Positions 10,180-19,900 of a stretch of 64,000 bases of DNA are shown in pieces; the stretch's first letter is position 1; every line of letters begins with the position of its first letter. Source of the DNA: Dongia deserti. Its GTDB lineage: Bacteria > Pseudomonadota > Alphaproteobacteria > Dongiales > Dongiaceae. The stretch lies in contig NZ_QORW01000011.1 of assembly GCF_003574735.1 (NCBI RefSeq), positions 62,001 to 126,000 on the forward strand, read 5' to 3'. Under the pieces are notes generated by a model. That model worked only from the letters and a program-made list of their open reading frames with translations. It was not told where the DNA came from and ran no database searches. The translations under genes and the position numbers were made by a program.

Positions 10180-10953
10180 ATGTATCTCGAGAAGTATAAG
10201 TTGAAAGGCCGCGTCGCGGTCGTGACGGGCGGCGGGCAGGCCATCGGCCTTGCCTGCGTCGAAGCCCTGGCCGAAGCCGGCGCCAAGGTCGTGATCGCCG
10301 ACTATAACGCGAAGATCGCCGAGGACGGCCGCGATGCAATGAAGCGCAAGGGCTATGACTGCGACGTCGCGGTCGTCGACGTGACGGACTCGAAAGGCAT
10401 CGAGGCGTTGGCCGACAAGCTCGGCAGGACGCACGGTACCGTCGACATCCTGGTCAACAATGCCGGCATCGCGCGTTCCGAAACGCCGGCGGAGCAAGTC
10501 GAGGACGAGCACTGGCTGAACGTGCTCGACGTGAACTTGAACGGCACCTTCTGGTGCTGCCGCTCCTTCGGCAAGCGCATGCTCGTCGCCGGCAAGGGCT
10601 CGATCGTCAATGTCGGCTCCATGTCCGGCTTCATCGTCAATCGCCCGCAAGCGCAGAGCTACTACAATGCGTCGAAAGCGGCGGTGCATCACCTGACCAG
10701 GTCGCTCGCCGCCGAGTGGGGCGGGCGCGGTGTGCGCGTCAACGCCGTCGCGCCGACCTACATCAACACGCCGCTCAACGCCTTCGTGAAATCGAAGCCA
10801 GAGATGTACGAGGCCTGGATCGGCGGCACGCCCATGGGCCGCATGGGTGAAGTGGACGAAATCGCCTCCGCCGTCCTCTTCCTCGCCAGCGACGCCGCCA
10901 GCTTGATGACCGGCTCGATCGTGCTGGTGGATGGCGGGTATACTTGTTGGTAG
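10180..10953 (+). CDS. Short-chain dehydrogenase, probable NAD-dependent polyol dehydrogenase
   Basis: The 257-residue classical SDR starts at ATG 10180 after AACGGAG. The cofactor loop is VTGGGQAIG (15-23), and Asp41 after beta-2 predicts NAD over NADP. NNAG is at 93-96, with catalytic Ser149 in VGSMSG and Tyr162/Lys166 in SYYNASK. The end MTGSIVLVDGGYTCW is typical of sorbitol, arabinitol or galactitol dehydrogenases. It is the last gene of the ABC operon and most likely oxidises the imported polyol (inference from context). Confidence 0.9.
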   Translation: MYLEKYKLKGRVAVVTGGGQAIGLACVEALAEAGAKVVIADYNAKIAEDGRDAMKRKGYDCDVAVVDVTDSKGIEALADKLGRTHGTVDILVNNAGIARSETPAEQVEDEHWLNVLDVNLNGTFWCCRSFGKRMLVAGKGSIVNVGSMSGFIVNRPQAQSYYNASKAAVHHLTRSLAAEWGGRGVRVNAVAPTYINTPLNAFVKSKPEMYEAWIGGTPMGRMGEVDEIASAVLFLASDAASLMTGSIVLVDGGYTCW

Positions 10954-11435
10954 CGCCGAAGCAGATTGCCTGACGAACTGTGGCAGAATGGCCACAGACG
11001 TTAAACATTTTCTCGTCCCTTAACCATTTGCCGCATGCAAATTCGCCTGATCGCTCAGAGTATTACACGCGACAATAAGCTTTCGCCGGATAGAGACCCC
11101 AGCCCTTGAGCCGAAATTTAGTCTTTGACTCAAGATGTAGATAAGTCTGTGGATCGACTCAGAAATATTACGGGAATCAAATGCTTATGCGGTGATCTTG
11201 CTATTTTGCTTTGACTTTTAGGTTAATTGCACGCATCGTTAACCGCGAAGTAACGCTCCGGGGTGTTCTGATTCCAGGTTGGAGCAGCAGGTTCAACAAG
11301 GGCGGTTGGACGGCGATCGGCGGGCGAGTTTCGGGGTTGTCCGCCGCGAGTTTTTCAGTGCCGCACGCGCGCCTTTGAGCGAACCTGACATCCCTCGGAA
11401 TTCGTGACCGAGCGGTCGCATTGGGGAGTCGCTCG
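10954..11435. other. Long leader/intergenic region before the DUF2336-kinase operon
   Basis: This 482-base stretch is AT-rich in its first 300 bases and carries no supportable gene. ACTGTGGCAGAATGGCCACAG (about 10978-10998) can fold as a small hairpin with CTGTGGC/GCCACAG arms and may end the ABC operon. TTAA-N7-GTAAC at 11239-11254 is one base from the CtrA box TTAA-N7-TTAAC. A promoter for the next operon must lie here. GGGGAG at 11423-11428 is the ribosome site for the gene at 11436. Confidence 0.45.
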
Positions 11436-12626
11436 ATGGCTGCAGAAGCCATGGAAGTGCAGCAGCTCCTGCAGTTGGCGCGGGAGAAATCGGAGCAGGC
11501 GCGGTCGCATCTCTTCGAGGTGATGGGCGACCTGTTCCAAGAGCAGGCCGCGGTCCTGAGCGCGCAAGAACGCGCGCTGATGGTCGACATCCTCGAAAAG
11601 CTGGTCCGCGAAGTCTCCCACGACATCCGCCTCAAGCTCTCCCATCGGCTCGCCGATCTGCCCGGAACGCCGCGCGAGCTCGCCATCCTGCTGGCCAACG
11701 ATGAGATCGACATCGCCTCGCCCATCCTGATGCGCTCCCGCGCGCTGCAGGACGCGGATCTGATCGAGATCATCCATCACCGCTCGCGCCAGCACATCCT
11801 GGCCGTCGCCATGCGGCGCGATCTCTCCATGTCGGTCAGCGACGTGCTGGTCGAGACCGGCCACAGCGACGTGATCATGGCCCTGCTCAACAACCAGGAA
11901 GCCACGATCTCGGAAAAGACCATGGCCTATCTTGTCGACCAGTCGAAGCATATCGACGAGTTCCAGGAGCCTCTGGTCCATCGCCGCGACCTGCCGCGCG
12001 ATCTGGCGGTCAAGATGTGCTACTGGGTCTCCGCCGCGATCCGCCAATTCATCGTGGAGAAGTTCCAGGTCGACGCAAACGAGCTCGACGACACGATCGA
12101 GCCCATACTCCAAGAACAGGTGGAAGCGACCAAGGCCGAAACGCCGTCGCCCGAAGCGCTGACGCCAGCCGAAGAGGCCGCGCGCGCGATCAAGGAAAGC
12201 GGCAAGCTGACCGCGCGGCTGATGATCCAGACCCTGCGCCGCGGCGAAGTGCCGATGTTCGAAGCCATGTTCGCGCAGGCCTCGGAGCTGCGCCTCGGCC
12301 TGGTGCATCGGCTGCTGTATGAAGTGGGCGGCAACGGCATCGCGGTGATCGCGCGCGCCTTGCGCCTGTCGCGCGAGGAATTCGCCACCATCTATCTGCT
12401 GACGCGCCGCGCGCGCCCGGGCCTGGGTGGCGGCGCGGTCGACTTGGGCCGGGCGCTGGGCTTCTACGACAAGGTCGCGACCGACGCGGCTATGAAGGTT
12501 CTGGAGCGCTGGCGGCGCGATCCACAATATCTCTATGCCATCAAGACTATCGAGCAAGGCGGAAGCCGGCCAGGCGGGGGCGCCGATTTCTTGGGCCCGA
12601 CTTCCGAAGGGGACGGGACGCAATGA
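11436..12626 (+). CDS. DUF2336 domain-containing protein
   Basis: The 396-residue, largely helical, soluble protein begins MAAEAMEVQQLLQLAREK. ATG 11436 is preferred over the in-frame TTG at 11421 because GGGGAG is placed correctly for it. Repeated HEAT-like helices are visible: REVSHDIRLKLSHRLADL, LPRDLAVKMCYWVSAAIR and a second related half after an acidic linker near 235-250. DUF2336 proteins are common in Alphaproteobacteria and have no settled function. The 4-base overlap with the PAS kinase suggests the two proteins act together. Confidence 0.8.
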   Translation: MAAEAMEVQQLLQLAREKSEQARSHLFEVMGDLFQEQAAVLSAQERALMVDILEKLVREVSHDIRLKLSHRLADLPGTPRELAILLANDEIDIASPILMRSRALQDADLIEIIHHRSRQHILAVAMRRDLSMSVSDVLVETGHSDVIMALLNNQEATISEKTMAYLVDQSKHIDEFQEPLVHRRDLPRDLAVKMCYWVSAAIRQFIVEKFQVDANELDDTIEPILQEQVEATKAETPSPEALTPAEEAARAIKESGKLTARLMIQTLRRGEVPMFEAMFAQASELRLGLVHRLLYEVGGNGIAVIARALRLSREEFATIYLLTRRARPGLGGGAVDLGRALGFYDKVATDAAMKVLERWRRDPQYLYAIKTIEQGGSRPGGGADFLGPTSEGDGTQ

Positions 12627-14167
12627 TGCAGGCATCGATGATCGTCAGCGACTGGCAACCGGAGATCGGCCGGTCGCCGACACCGGAGCAGTTACGCGAC
12701 ATATTCCAGAAGGAGCTGATGGATCTCGGTCCGGCCTTGTTCCTCGCGGACAAGACCGGGGCGATCCGGTGGTGCAACTCAGGCTATCGGCGCGTTGCCG
12801 AGGTGCAGACGGAAGATGGCCGCATCGGCGACCTGCTGCCGTTGCGCCAGGTGGCGGAGGAGATCGAATACAGCCGCAGCACCGTCTATCGCGAGGACCG
12901 CTACATTATCGGCCAGACCACGCAGATCCTGAAGTCGCGCATGGTGCCGGTGTTCGACAATGACGGCGCCTTGAACGGCTTCGGCGGCATCCTGCAGATG
13001 TTCGCCGACCATGGCATCGGGACCGAAGACATCGCCCAGATGCTCGACCGCTACATGGACTTCCTGCGCCTGACCGCCGACTGGGTGTGGGAATCCGACG
13101 CCAACCTCAACTTCACCATGGTCTCGCAGCGCATCACCAATGCGCTCGACCGCCCGCCGCAGGACTATATCGGCAAGAACCTCCTGAACATGATGGTGAC
13201 GGACACGCTGCGCCAGGTGGCCAAGCGCCGATTCGAGCGCATGTCGCCGTTCCGCGACGTGCCGTTCGACGCGATCGACGGCGAAGGCAAACGGCGACTA
13301 TTCATGCTGTCGGCCGTGCCGGTGTTCGACCGGGCGAACGGCACGCTCAAGGGCTATCGCGGCGCCGCGACCGACATCACCGAATTGACCAAGCGCGAGG
13401 AAAGCCTGCGCATGGCGAAGGAGCAGGCGGACGTCGCCAGCCGTGCCAAGACCCATTTCCTTGCCAACATGAGTCACGAGCTGCGCACGCCCTTGAACGC
13501 CATCATCGGCTTCGCCGACGTGATGCGCATGGAAATGATCGGGCCGGTCAGCAACCCGCAATACAAGTCCTACATCCGCGACATCCACGGCAGCGCGCTG
13601 CACCTGCTCGGCATCATCAACGACATCCTTGATGTCTCGCGTATCGAGGCGGGCAAGGTGACGTTGCATGAGAGCGTGGTCAGCGTGGACGAAATCGTGG
13701 AGTCGGTGGTGCGCCTGGTAAAGGAACGCGTGACCGACAGCCAGCTCTCTCTCGATCTCGACGTCGCGGCCAAGCTGCCGCGCGTCCACGCCGACAAGCA
13801 GAAGCTGAAACAGATCCTGATCAATCTCATCGGCAACGCCATCAAGTTCACGCCCAAGCACGGCCGCATTACCGTCGGCGCGCGCCTCTCTGCCCATGGC
13901 GAACTGGAGCTCAGCGTGGCCGACAACGGCATCGGTATCAGCCAAGAGAACATCGACCGGGTGCTGGAGCCGTTCGTGCAGGTCGATTCCGCTCTGCACC
14001 GCAAGTTCGACGGTGCCGGCCTCGGCCTGCCGCTGTCCCGCGGCCTCGCGCGCCTGCATGGCGGCGAGCTTCGCCTCGAAAGCGCGCCGGGCAAAGGCAC
14101 GCGCGCCATCATCACGCTACCGGCCTCGCGCCTGCTCGACGGCAAGCACCTGGCGGCGGTGCGGTAG
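12623..14167 (+). CDS. PAS-domain sensor histidine kinase
   Basis: This 514-residue soluble kinase has two PAS-like domains (about 30-130 and 140-255) and no clear membrane helix. The second one ends in the PAC-like GYRGAATDITELTKREESL. The H-box [17 protein letters not shown] contains His285. The ATPase motifs are N-box QILINLIGNAIKFTP, G1 VADNGIGIS and G2 GAGLGLPLSRGLARLHGG. The sequence resembles PleC/DivJ-class kinases of Alphaproteobacteria. There is no receiver domain and no adjacent response regulator, so the partner is elsewhere. It is translationally coupled to the DUF2336 gene. Confidence 0.92.
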   Translation: MMQASMIVSDWQPEIGRSPTPEQLRDIFQKELMDLGPALFLADKTGAIRWCNSGYRRVAEVQTEDGRIGDLLPLRQVAEEIEYSRSTVYREDRYIIGQTTQILKSRMVPVFDNDGALNGFGGILQMFADHGIGTEDIAQMLDRYMDFLRLTADWVWESDANLNFTMVSQRITNALDRPPQDYIGKNLLNMMVTDTLRQVAKRRFERMSPFRDVPFDAIDGEGKRRLFMLSAVPVFDRANGTLKGYRGAATDITELTKREESLRMAKEQADVASRAKTHFLANMSHELRTPLNAIIGFADVMRMEMIGPVSNPQYKSYIRDIHGSALHLLGIINDILDVSRIEAGKVTLHESVVSVDEIVESVVRLVKERVTDSQLSLDLDVAAKLPRVHADKQKLKQILINLIGNAIKFTPKHGRITVGARLSAHGELELSVADNGIGISQENIDRVLEPFVQVDSALHRKFDGAGLGLPLSRGLARLHGGELRLESAPGKGTRAIITLPASRLLDGKHLAAVR

Positions 14168-14179
14168 CAGGAGCCAGAT

Positions 14180-14243
14180 ATCAGATGTCGGATGTCAGAT
14201 GGCGCGTCTCGCATTTTCCTGAAATCTGACACCTGATCTCTGA

Positions 14244-14244
<1 letters not shown>
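14180..14244. repeat. Imperfect inverted repeat between convergent kinase genes
   Basis: Bases 14180-14200 (ATCAGATGTCGGATGTCAGAT) are nearly complementary to 14224-14244, with 16 or 17 of 21 positions pairing and a 23-base loop. The arms also contain short direct repeats of CAGAT and TGTC. It lies between the convergent ends of the two kinase genes and may act as a two-way terminator, though the T-run is weak. Confidence 0.55.
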
Positions 14245-15806
<1,562 letters not shown>

Positions 15807-15985
15807 GAAACGATTCAGCCTCATTCGAATGAAAGAAGCGTAAATATGGCTATTTCATTCGGATGTACCTGCCGAGATTCGGTGCTCTCTGACACCAGAA
15901 TGTAAGGGCAAGACGGCTCCGTATCGCGAGAGTTGCTTCGGCTTCTTGCGCTCCGGCATTTGTCTAAAATTGTCGGCTCCTCGAG
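15807..15985. other. Upstream region of the MHYT kinase
   Basis: This stretch contains the presumed promoter of the MHYT kinase on the minus strand. It includes an AT-rich part at 15840-15905 and no supportable gene. With the pseudogene block beyond it, 650 bases lack an intact gene. Confidence 0.4.
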
Positions 15986-16348
15986 TCAGCGTCCGCGCTG
16001 CGGTTCCTTCAGCCCCGCCTCCAGCCCGTTGAGCGTCCGCGGATACATCTGGCGCATGAGACGTGCGGAGGTCGTGCCTTCCCACGCGCACGGATCGCGC
16101 GGGTTGATCCAGATCGCGCTTCTGAATCGTTTGAGCAGCCGGGTCAGCGCTTGATGTAGTTGGCGATGTCGTGGACCTTGGCATCGCCCAGCTGCCCGTC
16201 GCAGCGGCAGGCCGAGTGACTGTGCCCCCCTCTGCGCCAGCACCGCCTCTCCGGTGTCCGGCTCGCCCTTCATCAGCAGCAGCCGTTCCAGGGCGATCGC
16301 GGCATGGACTGCGATCTCCAGATCGCGGGTCGCGATGTAGCCGTCTGT
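15986..16348 (-). pseudogene. Decayed MoxR-type AAA ATPase and CoxE-like VWA protein remnants
   Basis: Reading the minus strand, 16348-16202 encodes DGYIATRDLEIAVHAAIALE, then LLLMKGEPDTGEAVLA and LGLPL. This matches the N-terminus of MoxR/CoxD-type ATPases, but the Walker A that should read GEPGTGKT is GEPDTGEA, so it cannot work. After a frame change, 16138-15986 encodes RFRSAIWINPRDPCAWEGTT and MRQMYPRTLNGLEA. That matches the C-terminal end of CoxE-like VWA proteins. The middle of both genes is lost. A segment ending VHDIANYIKR and a stop lies between them; its origin is unknown. Confidence 0.7.
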
Positions 16349-16457
16349 GGAAGCACAGCGAAGGCGTTGGGCTGCGCGGCGCCCTCATCACGTGGGCGGC
16401 GAACCATAGCAGCGCCTTCGGCTTGATCCAAACCGCCGCCCCGGGCCAAATAGCCGG

Positions 16458-16799
16458 ATGACCGAATCCAATCCGGCCCGCGTGGCGCGCTTCAAGATCG
16501 GCGACGTGGTGCGCCACAGGATCTATCCGTTCCGGGGCGTGGTCTACGACGTGGATCCGGTCTTCAACAACACCGAGGAATGGCTGGCCTCGATTCCCGA
16601 GGAGATCCGGCCGCACAGGGACCAGCCCTTTTATCACCTGCTGGCCGAGAACGACCGCACCACCTATGTTGCCTATGTCTCGGAGCAGAACCTGCTGCCG
16701 GACGACACGGGTAAACCCTGTCGCCACCCGATGGTGCCGGAGATGTTCGAGGGGCCGATCGCGGGTGTCTACCGGCTGAAATCCATCAAGCCCAACTGA
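16458..16799 (+). CDS. hspQ: Heat shock protein HspQ (YccV-like, hemimethylated-DNA-binding family)
   Basis: The 113-residue protein carries the complete HspQ/YccV fold: FKIGDVVRHRIYPFRGVVYD, VDPVFNNTEEWLASIP, QPFYHLLAENDRTTYVAYVS and EQNLLPDDTGKPCRHP. In Escherichia coli HspQ is a specificity factor for Lon and was first described as binding hemimethylated oriC DNA (established). The ATG at 16458 is weakly supported by its upstream sequence. No heat-shock promoter is obvious. It has no functional link to the remnants upstream. Confidence 0.93.
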   Translation: MTESNPARVARFKIGDVVRHRIYPFRGVVYDVDPVFNNTEEWLASIPEEIRPHRDQPFYHLLAENDRTTYVAYVSEQNLLPDDTGKPCRHPMVPEMFEGPIAGVYRLKSIKPN

Positions 16800-16823
16800 G
16801 CCGGCTATCTCCTACATTCCCGC

Positions 16824-16858
16824 TTGACTTGGCCCAAGTTTCGGAACATAAAAAGAAC
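16824..16858 (+). promoter_or_regulatory. SOS promoter: LexA box over the -10 of a sigma70-type promoter
   Basis: GAAC-N7-GAAC is exact at 16844-16858 (GAACATAAAAAGAAC). This is the complement of the GTTC-N7-GTTC direct repeat bound by alphaproteobacterial LexA (established). A TTGACT -35 hexamer is at 16824-16829, and 17 bases later CATAAA at 16847-16852 serves as -10, so bound LexA would block polymerase. The next start, ATG 16887, follows AGGAG. Confidence 0.8.
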
Positions 16859-16886
16859 AAAGAGCGATCAAACAGGAGACACGGCC

Positions 16887-16979
16887 ATGCTCAACTATGC
16901 CTCTCATGTCCTGGAAGGCGCCGCCTTTGCCGCCATCATGCTGCTGATTGCAATCTCGCCGGGCCTTCTGGCCAGCTGA
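16887..16979 (+). CDS. 30-residue LexA-controlled single-helix membrane peptide
   Basis: The predicted peptide has one hydrophobic helix over residues 11-28 (GAAFAAIMLLIAISPGLLA) after a short polar start MLNYASHVLE. The ATG at 16887 has AGGAGAC placed about 8 bases upstream, and an exact LexA box lies 29 bases before it. In Caulobacter the LexA-controlled SidA is a 29-residue membrane peptide that stops division through FtsW/FtsN (established). Size, topology and control match, but sequence homology was not tested. A non-coding leader is the alternative. Confidence 0.6.
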   Translation: MLNYASHVLEGAAFAAIMLLIAISPGLLAS

Positions 16980-16987
16980 GGCTTTCC

Positions 16988-17197
16988 ATGTTCCTGATCG
17001 ACCGCCCCGCCCTCTCGCCCAACCTGCGTGCGGACCTTGCGCCGCGGCAGCTGTTCGGCAGCACGGGTGATGTCGTTCGTGCGGCCCTGGTGGCGCGTCC
17101 TCCAGTGACGGACCCAGCGGCACCAATCCAGCGTCACCCCAACCGCCAATTCGACTTCACCGTCACGGCGCCGACGTGGCGGCGCAAAGCGGTCTAG
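16988..17197 (+). CDS. 69-residue hypothetical protein, second gene of the putative SOS operon
   Basis: The ATG at 16988 lies 8 bases after the stop of the 30-residue peptide, and GAGG around that stop is well placed as its ribosome site, so the two would be coupled. The product starts MFLIDRPALSPNLRADLAPR, is rich in Pro, Arg and Ala, and ends PTWRRKAV. No membrane helix and no known domain are visible. No function is proposed beyond likely SOS co-expression. Confidence 0.45.
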   Translation: MFLIDRPALSPNLRADLAPRQLFGSTGDVVRAALVARPPVTDPAAPIQRHPNRQFDFTVTAPTWRRKAV

Positions 17198-17391
17198 CGG
17201 CAACCGACACCACCCATCACGTGTTGTTATCCGGCGGTGGACCGCAGGCGTTGTCCCGTGTCTCTGCGGGCCTGTGAATCAGGTTCGCGGCGGGTGCGGC
17301 CGAGCAGCGTCAGAGGAGCACGGTCGTCCGGTCTGCCTGCAAGTGCGCTCCCTATCCCATCGACTCGCGTTCAGAGCAAGGGAGTGTTCGC

Positions 17392-18582
17392 GTGCCGCTG
17401 TCCACCATCCGGGACTTTTTGCGTCGTGAGTCGGCGGGCGGCTTCGCTCTGCTCGGCGCGGCTTTGCTGGCGCTTGCACTCACCAACTCGCCGCTGGCCG
17501 GCCTCTATCACGATTTCTTCGCGCTGCATCTGACCGTCAAGCTGGGCGATGTCGGGTTCGACAAGTCGCTCAACTACTGGATCAACGACGGTCTGATGGC
17601 GATCTTCTTTTTCCTGGTCGGACTCGAGATCAAGCGCGAGCTCATCGAGGGTGAGTTGTCGAGCCCGACGCAGGCAGCGCTGCCCGCGATTGCTGCGATC
17701 GGCGGCATGGTGGCGCCCGCCGCGATATATGTCCTGGTCAACGCCGGCACGCCGGCGACGCTCGACGGCTGGGCCATTCCGGCGGCCACCGACATTGCCT
17801 TCGCGATGGGAGTACTCGGCCTGCTCAGCAACCGCGTGCCCGACAGCCTGAAGATATTTCTGCTGGCTCTTGCCATCATCGATGATCTCGGCGCCATCAT
17901 CATCATCGCCATCTTCTATACCGCGGATTTGTCGTTGCAGGCGCTTGGCCTGGCCTCGATTGGCGTCACGCTCCTTTTCGTTATGAACCGCCTGAACGTG
18001 CAGAGTCTCGCCGCCTATGTGCTGGTTGGATTCTATGTCTGGAGCTGCGTGCTGCAATCGGGGGTACATGCGACGCTAGCCGGTACTGTCGTCGCCCTAT
18101 TCGTGCCGCTGCGCGTACCGCGTGACGAAGATGAAGACTCCCTGCTAAAGCGCTGTATCGACGGCCTGCATCCGTGGGTAGCCTTCGGGATCGTACCGGT
18201 GTTCGCGTTTGCCAATGCCGGCGTGTCCCTGGACGGCGTCACTTGGGAAACGATCGTGGCGCCTGTCACGTTGGGCGTGGCGCTTGGACTCTTCATCGGC
18301 AAGCAGGCCGGCGTGATGGCTGCAATCGCGTTGGCGCACGTCACGCGGGTGGCGCACCTGCCGCAGGGCACGACCTGGAGGGAGGCTTACGGTGTCGCGG
18401 TCCTGACCGGCATCGGCTTCACGATGAGTCTCTTCATCGGCGGGCTTGCGTTTCGCAAGCTGGATCACATCGTGGAGATGCGCCTCGGCGTGATCGCCGG
18501 CTCGATCCTCTCGGCGGCCGCAGGACTGCTTGTGCTGATGTGGGCGACGCGGCACCGAACGGCGGAGGCAGCGACTCAATAG
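17392..18582 (+). CDS. nhaA: Na+/H+ antiporter NhaA
   Basis: The 396-residue inner-membrane antiporter exchanges Na+ (or Li+) for protons. The paired aspartates that bind the ion are seen in LAIIDDLGAIIIIAIFYTAD (Asp164/165), with AATDIAFAMGVLGLL (Asp134) and the signature DGLMAIFFFLVGLEIKREL. Translation starts at GTG 17392 after AAGGGAG. The end overlaps the convergent serine protease by 7 bases. The 194 bases upstream, after the putative SOS operon, hold no other gene. Confidence 0.96.
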   Translation: MPLSTIRDFLRRESAGGFALLGAALLALALTNSPLAGLYHDFFALHLTVKLGDVGFDKSLNYWINDGLMAIFFFLVGLEIKRELIEGELSSPTQAALPAIAAIGGMVAPAAIYVLVNAGTPATLDGWAIPAATDIAFAMGVLGLLSNRVPDSLKIFLLALAIIDDLGAIIIIAIFYTADLSLQALGLASIGVTLLFVMNRLNVQSLAAYVLVGFYVWSCVLQSGVHATLAGTVVALFVPLRVPRDEDEDSLLKRCIDGLHPWVAFGIVPVFAFANAGVSLDGVTWETIVAPVTLGVALGLFIGKQAGVMAAIALAHVTRVAHLPQGTTWREAYGVAVLTGIGFTMSLFIGGLAFRKLDHIVEMRLGVIAGSILSAAAGLLVLMWATRHRTAEAATQ

Positions 18583-19694
18583 CGCCGCGCCGCCTTGCGG
18601 AAGGCCTCGATCGGGACGGCGGCGCCGAAACTGCGCCCGTCTTCCAGTGTCACGATGGCGCTCTGCAAGCCGATAATCTCCGCCCCGGCGGGCGTCACCA
18701 GCAGCAGCGGCGCGCCGGACGTGCCGTAAGTCGCATCGCAGTCATGCAGCAACAGATGCCCGTTTTCCACCTTGGCGATCAGCTGGCAGCCATGATGCTG
18801 GGTCAGGATCTCCGCATAGTCGCCGTTATAGCCGGCGATTGTCAGTTCGCCGTCCTCCACGGCCCTTTTCATCTGCTCGAATGACAAGCTGCTGAGCTCC
18901 ACCGGCTGTATGGCGAGGCTGCGTTCCAGCTCCACGAGGGCCCAGTCATTGCCGATGTTCGATTCGTCCTTCGCATCCCCGGGCTTCCATTTGGGCGAGA
19001 TGGTGAAGTCCCGCCCCTTGGCGTGGGCCCGATACGCACCGCGGTGATAGCCGGCGACGAAATGCACCTCCATCGGGATGGTCCAGCGCTGGTCCCTGAA
19101 ATTGTAGAGGCAGTGCGCCGCCGTCAGGACCAGGTTCGGCGCGATCAGGGCGCCGGTGCAATGGCCGCCGATTTCGCGGTTGATGCGGCCGAGCGCAATC
19201 CACGGCCACGTCTCATTGTCGATGGGCGTGCGGTCGTCCGCGCCTTCGATGCCGATGATCGTGCTCTTGGCCTCGTCGGCCCGCACGATGCCGGCCAGCA
19301 GCATCAGCGCAAGAACCGCCAGCGCAAATCCGACCGCCAGCGCCTGGATGCCGGTCCGGCTGGAGCGCCGGCGCCGCTGCTGCCGGCGCATCATCCGGTC
19401 CTGGGCCCGGCGCTGCGGCCCGCGGCTGTCGGCGCCGGCCAGAACGACGCCATAGAACTTCTTTCCGCCGAGGGAGGCGGGCAGGCTGAAGCGCCAATCT
19501 ACGCTGTGTTGGCGGGGGGCCGCAGCGGCGGCGGCGCGTTTGATATCGTCCAGTTGCGCAGGGGAGAGGCCGGATTTCGTTTCCGGCGAGAGCCGCGCAA
19601 GAAACAGATCGCCCCACAATTCTGCATCCCGCCGGTCCGCGGGCGCGGCGCCGTTCCCGGTGTTGCCGCGCGTGGTCTTTCCGCCTGTCGCCAT
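18576..19694 (-). CDS. Membrane-anchored trypsin-like serine protease with N-terminal cytoplasmic domain
   Basis: The 372-residue protein starts at ATG 19692-19694 (MATGGKTTRG). Residues 1-112 are a soluble region with LSPAQLDDIKRAAAAA and FSLPASLGGKKFYGVVLAG, ending in a run of arginines. One membrane helix spans about 115-137. A periplasmic S1-type protease follows with a complete triad: His194 (TAAHCLYN), Asp250 (IGNDWALVEL) and Ser326 (ATYGTSGAPL). The arginine-rich flank predicts the N-terminus stays inside. The substrate is unknown. The gene overlaps nhaA tail-to-tail by 7 bases. Confidence 0.85.
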   Translation of the reverse strand: MATGGKTTRGNTGNGAAPADRRDAELWGDLFLARLSPETKSGLSPAQLDDIKRAAAAAAPRQHSVDWRFSLPASLGGKKFYGVVLAGADSRGPQRRAQDRMMRRQQRRRRSSRTGIQALAVGFALAVLALMLLAGIVRADEAKSTIIGIEGADDRTPIDNETWPWIALGRINREIGGHCTGALIAPNLVLTAAHCLYNFRDQRWTIPMEVHFVAGYHRGAYRAHAKGRDFTISPKWKPGDAKDESNIGNDWALVELERSLAIQPVELSSLSFEQMKRAVEDGELTIAGYNGDYAEILTQHHGCQLIAKVENGHLLLHDCDATYGTSGAPLLLVTPAGAEIIGLQSAIVTLEDGRSFGAAVPIEAFRKAARRY

Positions 19695-19900
19695 GCTCTC
19701 AGCAGTCCTTTGCACGGTGCCCCCACCGGCCGTTCGAGGCTAGCCGGTCGATTGTTAAGGAAGCGTGACCAACCCGTTGGTTTAACGCCGTTTTCGCCGT
19801 AGTCGCCTGGAATCCTCAGTTCTGTTGCGCTAGACTCGCCTTGCCCTCCCAGCACCGCTGCCGCTAGAGCACGGCCAAGTATTCCAAGATCAGGACAATC
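19695..19900. promoter_or_regulatory. Divergent promoter region between protease and glutamate dehydrogenase
   Basis: The 206-base gap separates divergent starts. It contains TTGTTAAGGAAGCG and GGTTTAACGCCG in its left part, but no promoter or operator stands out with confidence. Confidence 0.3.

Noticed and set aside
15855-16727. A 290-codon minus-strand frame over hspQ and the MoxR/CoxE remnants
   Set aside because: Its sequence mixes out-of-frame antisense of hspQ with remnant DNA; the real homology is in other frames.
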